Of a stretch of 40,665 nt of DNA, positions 6,863 to 21,608 are shown one piece after another. Each line of letters begins with the position of its first letter. The first letter of the stretch is position 1. The position numbers were made by a program, and so were the translations under genes. This DNA comes from an uncultured Nitrospira sp. (lineage in GTDB: Bacteria > Nitrospirota > Nitrospiria > Nitrospirales > Nitrospiraceae), in contig CABVRV010000025.1 in NCBI GenBank assembly GCA_902500755.1, positions 1 through 40,665 on the forward strand. Reading direction: 5' to 3'. The notes below the pieces were generated by a model. The model did no database searches. It saw nothing but the letters and a program-made list of their open reading frames with translations, and was not told the DNA's origin.

Positions 6863-8179
6863 GTGAATGAGACCATATCAACAAGCGGCACGGATTCTTC
6901 GCCTCTCTCTCCCCTACGCTGGTTGATTCTCGGGCTTCTGTTCGCCATCAGCGTCGTCACCTACATCGATCGCGTGAATATCTCCGTCACAGCCCGGCAG
7001 ATGATGCCGGCGCTGGGGCTGACCGATCAGGAAATGGGCCTGATTTTTTCGGCATTCGTCGTCGGATACGCGCTGTTCCAGATCCCTGGTGGCTGGCTCA
7101 GCGATCGCTGGGGCATTCGCATCGTGCTGACGATCGCGCTGGTCTGGTGGTCGATCTTCACCGCCTGGACAGCCATCGCGGCGACCTCATTTCTGGCCGG
7201 GCCGTTGGGAGTGGTGGGCGCTCTGGCCTGTATGAGATTTCTCCTTGGAGTGGGAGAAGCGGCGGCACTGCCGACCTTTAATCGCGCCGTTACCGACTGG
7301 CTCCCGCTACATGAACGCGGTCTCGGCATCGGCATTGCCATCGGTGGAATCGGAATCGGCGCGGCGATTACTCCACCCCTCACTGCTTGGATTATGGTCA
7401 ACTATGGCTGGCAGACGGCGTTTTATCTTTCAAGCGGCTTAGGGATAGGCCTTGCCGTGATCTGGTGGCTCTTGGCCGCTGACCGTCCAACCAGTCATCG
7501 TTGGCACAAACATCACGGGACAGGACAATCCAAGGTTTCGGTTTCCGTCACGCAGCCTTCGATTCCTTGGACTACCTTCCGAAACACACGGAGTGTCTGG
7601 TGGCTCGTGATGAGCTACGGGTGTCTGGGCTATGTCGCATATGTCTACATGTCATGGTTCTATCTCTATCTTGTGAATGAACGTGGTTTCACCATCTTAA
7701 GTGGTGGATTGTTTGCGGCCGCCCCCTTTCTGACAATCCTTATCTCTTGTCCGCTCGGAGGATGGGTTACCGATCGATTAGCGATGCGCCTCGGTATCAC
7801 CAAAGGCCGTCGGATCGTGGGCATGACCGGCATGGGGCTGGCTGCAGGCTCGATTGCGCTCGGCGCCAGTGTGGAATCTCCCTATCTGGCGATCGCCGGC
7901 CTCTCATTGGGCGCAGGCTGGCTCTACTTCACCATCGGCGCCTATTGGTCTTCGACGAGCGATCTTTCCCCCGCCCATGCCGGCAGCCTGTCAGGTCTCA
8001 TGAATATGGGCGCCAATCTTGGCGGAGCCCTTTCTCCTACGCTCACTCCATGGCTCGCTCACCAGTGGGGATGGCCCGCTTCGCTCGGCTTTGCCGCGGT
8101 CATGGCCCTTATCGGTGGAATCATGTGGCTCGGCATCACGCCAGGGGACGGACTCGCAAAAGATCGTCTTGCGCCGTGA
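6863..8179 (+). CDS. MFS transporter, anion:cation symporter-like
   Basis: 438 residues with about 12 hydrophobic segments and a central hydrophilic loop (about 207-230, RPTSHRWHKHHGTGQ). The first segment ends in TYIDRVNISVTARQM and is followed by LTDQEMGLIFSAFVVGYALF and GGWLSDRWG, the typical signature of the ACS group of the major facilitator superfamily, which imports organic anions such as sugar acids with a cation. The substrate cannot be read from the sequence. The start is a GTG at 6863 with no strong ribosome site, and I see no better one. It lies between a terminator-like hairpin and the cyclophilin gene, so its neighbours do not indicate a pathway. Confidence 0.85.
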   Translation: MNETISTSGTDSSPLSPLRWLILGLLFAISVVTYIDRVNISVTARQMMPALGLTDQEMGLIFSAFVVGYALFQIPGGWLSDRWGIRIVLTIALVWWSIFTAWTAIAATSFLAGPLGVVGALACMRFLLGVGEAAALPTFNRAVTDWLPLHERGLGIGIAIGGIGIGAAITPPLTAWIMVNYGWQTAFYLSSGLGIGLAVIWWLLAADRPTSHRWHKHHGTGQSKVSVSVTQPSIPWTTFRNTRSVWWLVMSYGCLGYVAYVYMSWFYLYLVNERGFTILSGGLFAAAPFLTILISCPLGGWVTDRLAMRLGITKGRRIVGMTGMGLAAGSIALGASVESPYLAIAGLSLGAGWLYFTIGAYWSSTSDLSPAHAGSLSGLMNMGANLGGALSPTLTPWLAHQWGWPASLGFAAVMALIGGIMWLGITPGDGLAKDRLAP

Positions 8180-8244
8180 CGGAATGAACTCAGCGTCGTT
8201 TCCAGTCCTTGTTATCGAGAAGACTGCCTTGATACAGTCAGACC

Positions 8245-8766
8245 ATGAGCATGCAGTTTCAAAAAAAAGACCCTCGCATTACGATTACGACGAGGCTCGG
8301 CGAGATCAAACTTCGTCTCTATTCTGACGCAGCCCCACGTCATGTCGAGAACCTAATCAACCTCGTAAAGATCGGTTTTTATGACGGCACCACCTTCCAC
8401 CGTGTAGTACCGGGGTTCATTATTCAAGGCGGCGACCCGCTGAGCAAGCATCCCGATCGCCTGCTCCATGGAACAGGAGGACCAGGGTACTTTCTGTCAC
8501 CCGAGCCGAGTGACTATCCACACAAGCGTGGCGCCTTATCCATGGCCAAAATGCCGCGTGAGAGTAACAGCACACGCGACTTCAACGACAATGGCTCTCA
8601 ATTTTTCATCTGCGTGGACGACAATAGCGGTCTTGATCGTCGCTATACGGTGTTTGGAGAAGTCTTTCGTGGAATCGAAGTGGTCGACAAGATCGTCAGC
8701 GTTCCTCGCGATGAGCGAGACAATCCGTTAGAGCCGATCATCATCACCATGAGCGTAAAGGAATAG
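8245..8766 (+). CDS. Cyclophilin-type peptidyl-prolyl cis-trans isomerase
   Basis: 173 residues covering one cyclophilin domain: TRLGEIKLRLYSDAAPRHVE, then the active-site strand GTTFHRVVPGFIIQGGDP with the catalytic Arg, GALSMAKMPR, GSQFFICVDD, and LDRRYTVFGEV. The Trp that confers cyclosporin sensitivity in eukaryotic cyclophilins is Arg/Tyr here, as is common in bacteria. There is no signal peptide, so a cytoplasmic location is expected. An insert between QGGDP and SMAKM (residues about 71-95) is somewhat longer than in E. coli PpiB. The next gene begins immediately after the stop, which suggests co-transcription. Confidence 0.9.
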   Translation: MSMQFQKKDPRITITTRLGEIKLRLYSDAAPRHVENLINLVKIGFYDGTTFHRVVPGFIIQGGDPLSKHPDRLLHGTGGPGYFLSPEPSDYPHKRGALSMAKMPRESNSTRDFNDNGSQFFICVDDNSGLDRRYTVFGEVFRGIEVVDKIVSVPRDERDNPLEPIIITMSVKE

Positions 8767-9795
8767 TTGATCGGGCATCGGCACGGCATTCCCATGGACG
8801 CAGAGACCCATCGTTCCAAAGCGACTATCCTCTCAGCATCAGATGCAGCATCTATTCGTCTGGCAGGCAGGATCATCAAGACGGGCGGCCTTGTCGCATT
8901 CCCAACCGAAACAGTCTATGGCCTTGGCTGTGATGCCTTGAATCCGGAAGCAGCAGCGAAGGTCTTCGAGGTCAAGCAACGTCCACAGTTTGATCCGCTC
9001 ATCGTCCACGTCGCTGACCTCAAGCAGTTGGAGATGGTGGTTGGATCCCTGCCTCCTCTGGGGCAGCAGCTCATGGACGCATTCTGGCCCGGTCCGTTGA
9101 CGTTGGTCTTGCCAAAGCAATCGGTCGTCCCTGATCTCGTCACAGCCGGCTTGTCGACAGTTGCAGTTCGAATGCCGAACCACCCAATAGCGCAAGCTCT
9201 CATAAGAGAAGCAGGCACCCCCATCGCTGCCCCCAGCGCCAATCCGTTCGGCTACGTCAGCCCAACAACGGCTCAGCATGTGGCTGATGGGCTTGGAGGT
9301 AACGTGGATCTCATACTCGATGGCGGACCATGTCCGGTTGGAGTCGAATCGACGATCGTTTCACTGGCAGGACCACAGCCCGAATTATTGCGCCCAGGCA
9401 GCATGACCATCGAGCAACTCAGCACCGTCATCGGCTCTATTCACCAGACCGCGACTGTGAATCACAAACCGATCGCACCCGGTCAATCGTCACGCCACTA
9501 CGCAACGCGGACGCAACTAATCATCTTAGCCTCAGCCGGAGCAAGGCCTATCCTAAAAGATAATGAGCGCGCGGGCTTACTGACCCACTCGGCAGCAAGA
9601 GATACCGACGATCGTTTTGCCGTCGTTGAAGTTCTCTCTGCAACCGGCGATCTGAGAGAAGTCGCACGTCATTTGTTTGCAGCGTTGAGGAGGATGGACT
9701 CCCTTGGTCTGGATCGGATCTATGCGGAGCCTTGTACGGAAGAAGGGCTAGGGGTCGCGATCATGGATCGCCTGCGCCGCTGCGCGGCGGCATGA
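8767..9795 (+). CDS. L-threonylcarbamoyladenylate synthase (Sua5 type)
   Basis: 342 residues from a TTG at 8767, close behind AAGGA; the ATG at 8794 is an alternative without a ribosome site. The YrdC-like domain (about 20-215) has GGLVAFPTETVYGLGCDA, KVFEVKQRPQFDPLIVHV, FWPGPLTLVL, VAVRMPNHP, PIAAPSANPFG and GGPCPVGVESTIV. The linker APGQSSRHYAT leads to a Sua5 C-terminal domain. The enzyme makes threonylcarbamoyl-AMP from Thr, bicarbonate and ATP, the first step of t6A37 in ANN-reading tRNAs. The C-terminal domain separates it from the shorter TsaC. It directly follows the cyclophilin gene and converges on the minus-strand signalling cluster. Confidence 0.9.
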   Translation: MIGHRHGIPMDAETHRSKATILSASDAASIRLAGRIIKTGGLVAFPTETVYGLGCDALNPEAAAKVFEVKQRPQFDPLIVHVADLKQLEMVVGSLPPLGQQLMDAFWPGPLTLVLPKQSVVPDLVTAGLSTVAVRMPNHPIAQALIREAGTPIAAPSANPFGYVSPTTAQHVADGLGGNVDLILDGGPCPVGVESTIVSLAGPQPELLRPGSMTIEQLSTVIGSIHQTATVNHKPIAPGQSSRHYATRTQLIILASAGARPILKDNERAGLLTHSAARDTDDRFAVVEVLSATGDLREVARHLFAALRRMDSLGLDRIYAEPCTEEGLGVAIMDRLRRCAAA

Positions 9796-9891
9796 CGAGG
9801 CCTCGTCCTCTACCTAATACGCAGAACGAGCACTCCCTGCTCTTCTTCCCGCTTTTCTCTTCGCTCCTCACTGCCCACTCTCCACTCTTTG

Positions 9892-10206
9892 TTACGTCCG
9901 CTCAAACAGCAGCTTTCGGATCGACACGCGGTTCTTATCGAGAATACCGGCCAAGATCAGGCAGTGGGAGAAAAGTCGAATGGAGTAGACGAGGGGTCTG
10001 ATTTCCGAATTCACTACATAAGCCGCCAAGATGACGCGGCACACAGCTTCCAGCACAAAGGCCCAAGCGAAGAAAAGAAAGAATCGATCGCCGGTCATTT
10101 TCCAGTACTTGATGAAGAACAGTGTGGCAACCGCGTTCCCCATAATGATGCCGCCGAGCAACAATTCCTTCAATTGTTCCGATCCCCACATGTCGCTTCT
10201 CCTCAT
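9892..10206 (-). CDS. DUF5985-like small membrane protein
   Basis: 104 residues with about three hydrophobic helices: LKELLLGGIIMGNAVATLFF, then the charged turn KYWKMTGDRF, FLFFAWAFVLEAVCRVILAA, and a third at SIRLFSHCLILAGILD ending in DKNR. The charged YWKMTGDRFF turn after helix 1 and the overall length fit the DUF5985 family, which has no known activity. Its ATG overlaps the stop of the upstream DUF5985-like gene by 4 nt, so the two are translationally coupled. It ends the signalling cluster. Confidence 0.7.
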   Translation of the reverse strand: MRRSDMWGSEQLKELLLGGIIMGNAVATLFFIKYWKMTGDRFFLFFAWAFVLEAVCRVILAAYVVNSEIRPLVYSIRLFSHCLILAGILDKNRVSIRKLLFERT

Positions 10207-10460
10207 TCTTGTTCAAAAATCAGTCCGAAGAGTAAGATGCCCTGCGCTCCCAAGGCGACGATATACCGTAATATAGTCAAATCGACCGACTCAAAGACCA
10301 GCTTATCGACCATAAGGAGTATGTTGTTACCCGCCACGATGACGAAGAAGAGCCCGCTCCAAAACAACAGCCGGTTGCTGCTTCTTCCATACGCCTGCAA
10401 TAGCAACCAGGCGCAGAGGACGGCCGTCATGGCGCAAAGGCTGTAGATCAACGTTGCCAT
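10203..10460 (-). CDS. DUF5985-like small membrane protein
   Basis: 85 residues with three hydrophobic helices: ATLIYSLCAMTAVLCAWLLL, then QAYGRSSNRL, a second helix around SGLFFVIVAGNNILLMVDKL, and a third at IVALGAQGILLFGLIFEQE. The turn GRSSNRLLFW corresponds to the charged turn in the next gene, and the two look like distant paralogues. The ribosome site GGAGGA is inside the end of the upstream gene, 1 nt separates the genes, and the downstream gene overlaps by 4 nt. The pair may form a hetero-oligomer; that is inference. Confidence 0.7.
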   Translation of the reverse strand: MATLIYSLCAMTAVLCAWLLLQAYGRSSNRLLFWSGLFFVIVAGNNILLMVDKLVFESVDLTILRYIVALGAQGILLFGLIFEQE

Positions 10461-10461
10461 T

Positions 10462-10848
10462 TTATTCCTCCGATGTCAGGTCGAATGCCCGCGCGAACCC
10501 TTCGATGCGCATCCTGGCCTTTGCGTGCACCAGATTCGAAACCGGGACCAGGTGCTTCGAATAGTAATAGGCGAGCCGATCCACCATTTCTCGAAGCTCT
10601 CCCGTGTCGGGCCTGTACCGGTAAAGAGGGCTTAGTTCCTTCCTGTATATCAGCAAACCTTGGCGGCACAGCCCGTCCAAAACCGGCGCGCAGTCCTCCG
10701 CGGAAATATACAACCGGTCCGCCACCTGCTTGGTTTCCCACCAGCTATCCGGGCTTTGTCGCAGCAACAGCACCGCTTCTAATTGAGCGATGGAATCGAT
10801 ACGCTGGAGAATGAATTGACGGACCTCCAGTGGAATGACGGATGCCAT
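10462..10848 (-). CDS. Small putative winged-helix protein
   Basis: 128 residues, soluble. The middle part resembles a winged helix: AQLEAVLLLRQSPDSWWETK, then QVADRLYISAEDCAPVLDGL (a likely recognition helix region) and CRQGLLIYRKELSPLYRYRP (a wing). A helical tail follows (ELREMVDRLAYYYSKHLVPV). Proteins of this layout often sit with DUF5985 pairs and sensor kinases. It lacks a receiver domain, so how the kinases would address it is unknown. It starts 8 nt after the end of the upstream kinase. It is the only candidate DNA-binding output in this cluster. Confidence 0.5.
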   Translation of the reverse strand: MASVIPLEVRQFILQRIDSIAQLEAVLLLRQSPDSWWETKQVADRLYISAEDCAPVLDGLCRQGLLIYRKELSPLYRYRPDTGELREMVDRLAYYYSKHLVPVSNLVHAKARMRIEGFARAFDLTSEE

Positions 10849-10856
10849 GTTTCCCC

Positions 10857-12923
10857 TTAAAACAGGCGGTTTTGCGGTAAAGGTTTGATATTCTCATTGG
10901 GATGCGCATGACTCAGGACATCGTCCTTATTCGGAATTTCCCGCCGATTGGCTGGGCGGCTGGCACGCACGAGGTCGTATAAATGATCTGAAATCGAGTC
11001 TTTCGTAATATAACCGGCGGCCCCCGCAGTCTTCATTCCCTGCTCATATCGGCTGTCGTCATGCATCGAAAAGCCGATGACCACCATGGATGGGTGCCGA
11101 GCTTTGATCTGGCCGGTCGCCTGGACGCCGTTCATTTTAGGCATGTTGACGTCCATGATCACGACATCAGGCAGGAGGGCATCCGCCATGGCGACGGCTT
11201 CCACGCCGTTGTCTGCCTCGCCGACCACGAGCATATCGGCATAACTTTGCATGAGCGAACGCAATCCTTGACGAACGACCGTATGGTCGTCGACCAAGAG
11301 CACTCGAATCGGGGCAGAGCATGCGTCGTTCTCCGGTGATAGAAAAGAAGTACCATCAGCCGCTCTCGATTCTCGCTTCTGAGGAGTTTGCACGTGATCT
11401 AGCGCAGATGAAGCCGCGACCGGCTTGTTAATCGGTAGCATCAGCGTCGCCGTCGTTCCCTCCCCGGGGGACGATCGCAGGTCGAGCTGTCCCCCCATGG
11501 CGATCATCCGTTCTTTGATGCTATATAATCCGAATTTTGATGACTGTGGTGTCATATCGCTTCGAATCGCTTTCGGATCAAACCCTTGCCCATCATCCCT
11601 AACTTCAATCAGTAGCGAACCATCAAGCTGTTGAGCTGAAACGACAGCTTTGCCAGACCCGGCATGCTTGGCCGCATTGATCAATAGCTCTCGAACGGAT
11701 TGAAATAAGAGCACAATGAGGTCATCAGGCAGGTTCAGCTCCTGGCGTCCCGACCAATGCACCCTAACCGTCAAATTATGCCGTTGCATATGGTCTCCAA
11801 GCCATTCGAGAGCGGAGGGAAGCCCGAAATCCCGCAGTACAGGAGGACTGAGGTCGGCGATTAATGTGCGCGTGTACTGAAGCGAGTCATTCAGCACTTC
11901 TATGGTTTTGTCGATGAGCAAGGTGGCGCGGGTCGAATGCCCGCTCATGAGCACCTTCGCTTGACCGAGTTGAAGGCGGCCCAATACAAGCAGCTGCGCC
12001 AAGTGATCATGTAGATCGGTCGCCACTCGTTTCCGCTCTCGCTGCTCAATGAAACTCAGCTCGGCGGCCAATCCCCGGAGCCGGGCTTGGGATTGCACCA
12101 ATTCCAACGTGCGAAGCTCGACTCGCTGCTCCAATTGGTCCGCTAGGTTGCAGACTTTTTGATGAATCGCATGGCGTTCCGTCACGTCTCGAATAATGGC
12201 GGTGTACGTGATTTCCGTTCCCATCGAAACCTGGTTCAGGGAGATTTCCAGCGGAAATATGAGCCCATCGGAACGCCGGCCCGTACTCTCCCCTAATCCG
12301 TTGAAGACTCCGCCAGTTTCCGCTGTAGTGAAACGCCCGAGCGGACTGTGCTGTCCTTCGGGGAACGCCTCAGGCATCAATAGAGAGACGTTCCGGCGAA
12401 GCAGGTCTTCCCGTGGATATCCGAACATCCGTTCCACGGCGGCATTGCAAGACTGAATAGTCCCTTGTCCGTCGATGGTGATAATGCCGTCGAAGGCCGT
12501 TTCCACGAGGGCGCGATATTTACTCTCACTGTCCCGGAGGGCGCGTTCCGCCTGATACCTGTATAAAGCGATTTCAATCTGCGTGGTGAGATCTCGCTCT
12601 TCGAATGGTTTGAGGATGTAGCCAAACGGATCCGTGAGGCCCGCGCGCCTGATCGTCTCGTCGTCTGAGTGGGCTGTGAGAAATACCACAGGTACGTCCG
12701 TAGACATCTTCAAAGACTTCGCAACATCAATGCCGTCCAATGGACCGGCTAATCGGATGTCCATGAGTATCAGATCAGGCCGATTCTGCCGCACCATACG
12801 GAGGGCATGCTCGCCTCGCGAGACGGTGCCCACGATGTCGTAACCAGCCCGTTCCAATTTATCAGCGAGGTCGGCTGCGACGATGGCTTCATCTTCAACG
12901 ATGAGAATGCTCGCTTTCGCCAT
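10857..12923 (-). CDS. Hybrid kinase: receiver-PAS-HisKA_3 kinase-receiver
   Basis: 688 residues, no membrane segment. An N-terminal receiver (1-120) has phospho-acceptor D55 in LILMDIRL and Lys in YILKPFEE. A PAS domain (about 133-250) follows with ALVETAFDGIITIDGQG. A coiled coil leads to a HisKA_3 region with H305 in RVATDLHDHLAQ and a NarX-type ATPase (about 400-505: LLINAAKHAGSG, DDGQGFDP, LYSIKERMIAMGG). The C-terminal receiver (about 540-660: VLLVDDHTVVRQGLRSLM, VVIMDVNMPKMNGVQ) is of the NarL type but lacks the LuxR helix-turn-helix that normally follows. The ATG overlaps the upstream kinase stop (TAATG). It is a relay component without its own DNA output. Confidence 0.85.
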   Translation of the reverse strand: MAKASILIVEDEAIVAADLADKLERAGYDIVGTVSRGEHALRMVRQNRPDLILMDIRLAGPLDGIDVAKSLKMSTDVPVVFLTAHSDDETIRRAGLTDPFGYILKPFEERDLTTQIEIALYRYQAERALRDSESKYRALVETAFDGIITIDGQGTIQSCNAAVERMFGYPREDLLRRNVSLLMPEAFPEGQHSPLGRFTTAETGGVFNGLGESTGRRSDGLIFPLEISLNQVSMGTEITYTAIIRDVTERHAIHQKVCNLADQLEQRVELRTLELVQSQARLRGLAAELSFIEQRERKRVATDLHDHLAQLLVLGRLQLGQAKVLMSGHSTRATLLIDKTIEVLNDSLQYTRTLIADLSPPVLRDFGLPSALEWLGDHMQRHNLTVRVHWSGRQELNLPDDLIVLLFQSVRELLINAAKHAGSGKAVVSAQQLDGSLLIEVRDDGQGFDPKAIRSDMTPQSSKFGLYSIKERMIAMGGQLDLRSSPGEGTTATLMLPINKPVAASSALDHVQTPQKRESRAADGTSFLSPENDACSAPIRVLLVDDHTVVRQGLRSLMQSYADMLVVGEADNGVEAVAMADALLPDVVIMDVNMPKMNGVQATGQIKARHPSMVVIGFSMHDDSRYEQGMKTAGAAGYITKDSISDHLYDLVRASRPANRREIPNKDDVLSHAHPNENIKPLPQNRLF

Positions 12924-14023
12924 TAGCGCTCTCTCGAATGCGCGATCTCTTTCCCATGGATGTCGAAGCAGATCTCAAAAGTGGTTCCCGATCCGTTGCG
13001 ATGCCTGAGATCGGCTTGTAATTGCTCGCTGAGCATGCGGACCAGGCGCAAACCCAGCGACTCGGTAGCATGCCAATCGAAGCCAGAAGGAAACCCTTTT
13101 CCATCATCCCGAAAGACGAGCCGCACGGATCGGTTTCCAATACACGTCAAGCATATTTCGATGAGGCCTTCCTGCCGGCCTACAAACGCATGTTTGAGGC
13201 TGTTGGTCGCCAACTCGTTCAAGATCAAGCCGCAAGGGATCGCCCGATCAACAGGCAAACGCACCGGTTCCAACTGCATATTTAGCCGTACCTTCGATGA
13301 GACTTCCCCGTGGGCCTGAAAGAGTTCCTTCATAAGATTTTTCGTGTATGTGCCCAATTCGGTCTGGGCAAGATCTTCGGACTGATAGAGCTTCTCGTGT
13401 ACGAGCGCCATCGAACGGACTCGGTCACGGGCATCCCGGAAAAGTGCCTGTACGTCCCGACCTTTTTGCCGAGCCGCTTGCAGGTCAATGAGACTCGATA
13501 CGATCTGCAGATTGTTCTTCACGCGATGATGGATTTCCCGCAGCAAAATATCTTTCTCATGGAGCGACGCTTTCAATTGTGCCAGCCGTTCTTCGATCTC
13601 GGATTCCATGGCTCGGTTCATCGACTCCAGTGTTCGCGTTTTCCGGAACAGATCCACAAGCACTGCCACCTTCGACCGTAGAATCAGCGGATTGACCGGC
13701 TTGCTCAAATAGTCCACCGCGCCTGCGCCATAACCCTGCAGCACGTCTTCGTCCTCGCCGTAATAAGCGGTTAGAAAGATGATAGGCACATGCTGCGTGC
13801 GCTTGCGCCGCTTGATCAGCTGCGCCAGTTCGTAGCCGCTGAGGTCCGGCATTCGTACGTCCAGTACGATGACGGCGAATTCCTCGCGCACGAGTGCCAG
13901 TAAGGCCTCGTCGGCGGACCGGGCGCGGAACAGGCGGTAATCCGCCGTGGTCAGCACACTTTCCAGCACGTCCAGGTTCCGTATGTCGTCGTCGACTAAT
14001 AAGATATTGACGGAATCTTTCAT
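12923..14023 (-). CDS. Receiver-HisKA_2 histidine kinase
   Basis: 366 residues from the ATG at 14023 ([13 protein letters not shown]). An upstream in-frame ATG at 14092 adds 23 residues unlike a receiver. The receiver domain (1-120) has D55 in [10 protein letters not shown] and KPVNPL. A short coiled coil leads to the HisKA_2 box [20 protein letters not shown] with the phospho-acceptor His at 165, and an ATPase domain (about 255-355) with [23 protein letters not shown] and [13 protein letters not shown]. It is cytoplasmic and probably receives phosphate from an upstream kinase through the receiver. It lies between the poly-HAMP kinase and the PAS kinase and shares one base with the latter's start. 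Confidence 0.85.
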   Translation of the reverse strand: MKDSVNILLVDDDIRNLDVLESVLTTADYRLFRARSADEALLALVREEFAVIVLDVRMPDLSGYELAQLIKRRKRTQHVPIIFLTAYYGEDEDVLQGYGAGAVDYLSKPVNPLILRSKVAVLVDLFRKTRTLESMNRAMESEIEERLAQLKASLHEKDILLREIHHRVKNNLQIVSSLIDLQAARQKGRDVQALFRDARDRVRSMALVHEKLYQSEDLAQTELGTYTKNLMKELFQAHGEVSSKVRLNMQLEPVRLPVDRAIPCGLILNELATNSLKHAFVGRQEGLIEICLTCIGNRSVRLVFRDDGKGFPSGFDWHATESLGLRLVRMLSEQLQADLRHRNGSGTTFEICFDIHGKEIAHSRER

Positions 14024-14122
14024 GTGCGACACGTTACACGTGGAACCATCATTCGTTAAACGCAAGAACAGAGCATGCGCAGTTTCTGTCAATTAATGGT
14101 TCATGGTTGACGATCAACGTCT

Positions 14123-20419
<6,297 letters not shown>

Positions 20420-20590
20420 AGTCTCTCCTAAAAAAACGGGGTTATATTCAAAAGCTAGCGAAATAGAAGAATAAATTCTTTGGGGCGATGCAGTGTGCTC
20501 TTTAAGTAGTGATGTTGAAACTAGTACTTCCCCTAGTTGTGACGGTATGATTATTGCTTGTGCTCTGTAATAGAGTACATGTGTGCATGC

Positions 20591-20608
20591 TACGGCTGAG
20601 CAGCCGTA
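20591..20608. promoter_or_regulatory. Inverted repeat between two minus-strand units
   Basis: TACGGCTGAGCAGCCGTA forms a 7- to 8-bp perfect stem. It lies downstream of the SmbP-like gene and 172 bp upstream of the poly-HAMP kinase start. No T tract follows on the minus strand, so it may be a weak terminator or an operator. A second short inverted repeat, AACTAG-N8-CTAGTT, lies nearer the kinase at about 20519-20538. Confidence 0.35.
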
Positions 20609-20665
20609 ATAACAAACAACTGAGATGGAATGGGCGTCTTCTAAAGGGAAGAACAGAAGCTATTT

Positions 20666-21100
20666 CTACTTGGTGAATCCGAGTGCCTTCACCGATGCGC
20701 GCGCAGCTGTGCGAGCTTTGATGGCAGGGTTGAGCAGCACCCCAGGGTCCGCATGGCTGCCGATCTCTGACACTCGTGTACACTGCTTGACGACGTCGTG
20801 AAGAGACGCAACTCCTTCTTCTCGTCCTGGATGGGAGGTCGGTAGCTGCTTGATCAGTGCCTCTGCATATCGGGTAGCCTCTCCGCAATGATGAAGTATG
20901 GCCTTCGCGTCACCCATGCCGCCATGGGCCACCATATCTTCAGCATTCGATCTCAATCCATCCGCCGCTTCCTTCAAGCTTTGGCTCGGCTCACCAGCAA
21001 GCACCATCGTGTGTGCGATAAGTGACATACCGACGACTATGATCCCCCGGATCATCGACGCAATGCCGAAGTCTCGATTCTGCAACCGTATGACCGCCAT
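20666..21100 (-). CDS. SmbP-like periplasmic metal-binding protein
   Basis: 144 residues from an ATG that overlaps the upstream stop (TAATG); the signal sequence is around IRGIIVVGMSLIAHTMVLAG. The mature part is helical with a duplicated pattern: AEDMVAHGGMGDAKAILHHC, EATRYAEALIK, then EEGVASLHDVVKQCTRVSEI and a final helix. The (A)EdmVaHGgmGdAkaiLhH motif matches the small metal-binding protein SmbP of ammonia oxidisers, a four-helix bundle binding copper and other divalent metals through His and acidic residues. This copy has fewer His, especially in the second half, so its capacity may be lower. It follows the giant copper protein and a cupredoxin, which suits copper binding or buffering. 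The family match is from memory and moderate. Confidence 0.55.
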   Translation of the reverse strand: MAVIRLQNRDFGIASMIRGIIVVGMSLIAHTMVLAGEPSQSLKEAADGLRSNAEDMVAHGGMGDAKAILHHCGEATRYAEALIKQLPTSHPGREEGVASLHDVVKQCTRVSEIGSHADPGVLLNPAIKARTAARASVKALGFTK

Positions 21101-21606
21101 TAATAGCGCCCCTTGGGGATAATCACGGCAGATGTCAGCTCATGATAAAGACGATGAAATGCTTCCGTCGTCAACTCTGGATTCTGCAACCTCATTAAGG
21201 TCGCTGGATCAATCGGATACTCGACGGTGTCATCATAATTTGATGACGCAATGGTGATAAACCTAGGAGGAAACAATCGCTCCGGCAGTAAGATACCCAC
21301 TCCCAGGTTGTATTTCAGCGCCAATCGGATCGCTTCTCTGGCCTTCTCGGCTGGGACCTCTCGTCCCAATCCAATATTCTGTGGCGGTTGGCCCATCCGG
21401 GCAAATTGAAAATGTACGTTCAGAAATCCGGCTTGAGCAAATTCCTGTTTGAGTTCCGCTTCACGTGCTCGATAGTGATTGGCAAACACCACCTCGACAC
21501 GGCTCACCGTCTGCACCGCCGCAACCTCGCCGAACGCGGCCAGCGCGGTAATTTCACTCAGCAGGACGATGAGTAGCAGACCGATCACATGCCACCGTAC
21601 ACGCAT
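21100..21606 (-). CDS. Secreted protein of unknown function
   Basis: 168 residues. The N-terminus (MRVRWHVIGLLLIVLLSEIT) is a signal peptide or anchor. The mature part mixes helix and strand: VEVVFANHYRAREAELKQEF, AGFLNVHFQFARMGQPPQNI, AREAIRLALKYNLGVGILLP, and a tail HRLYHELTSAVIIPKGRY. I do not recognise the family. It starts 2 nt after the stop of the cupredoxin gene and overlaps the start of the SmbP-like gene, so the three are one transcript and it probably works in the periplasm with copper proteins. That role is inferred from position only. Confidence 0.65.
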   Translation of the reverse strand: MRVRWHVIGLLLIVLLSEITALAAFGEVAAVQTVSRVEVVFANHYRAREAELKQEFAQAGFLNVHFQFARMGQPPQNIGLGREVPAEKAREAIRLALKYNLGVGILLPERLFPPRFITIASSNYDDTVEYPIDPATLMRLQNPELTTEAFHRLYHELTSAVIIPKGRY

Positions 21607-21608
21607 CG

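Noticed and set aside
9794-9807. Perfect palindrome GACGAGGCCTCGTC at the end of the Sua5 gene as a terminator
   Set aside because: There is no loop and no T tract in either direction, and it overlaps the stop codon; chance in GC-rich DNA is likely.
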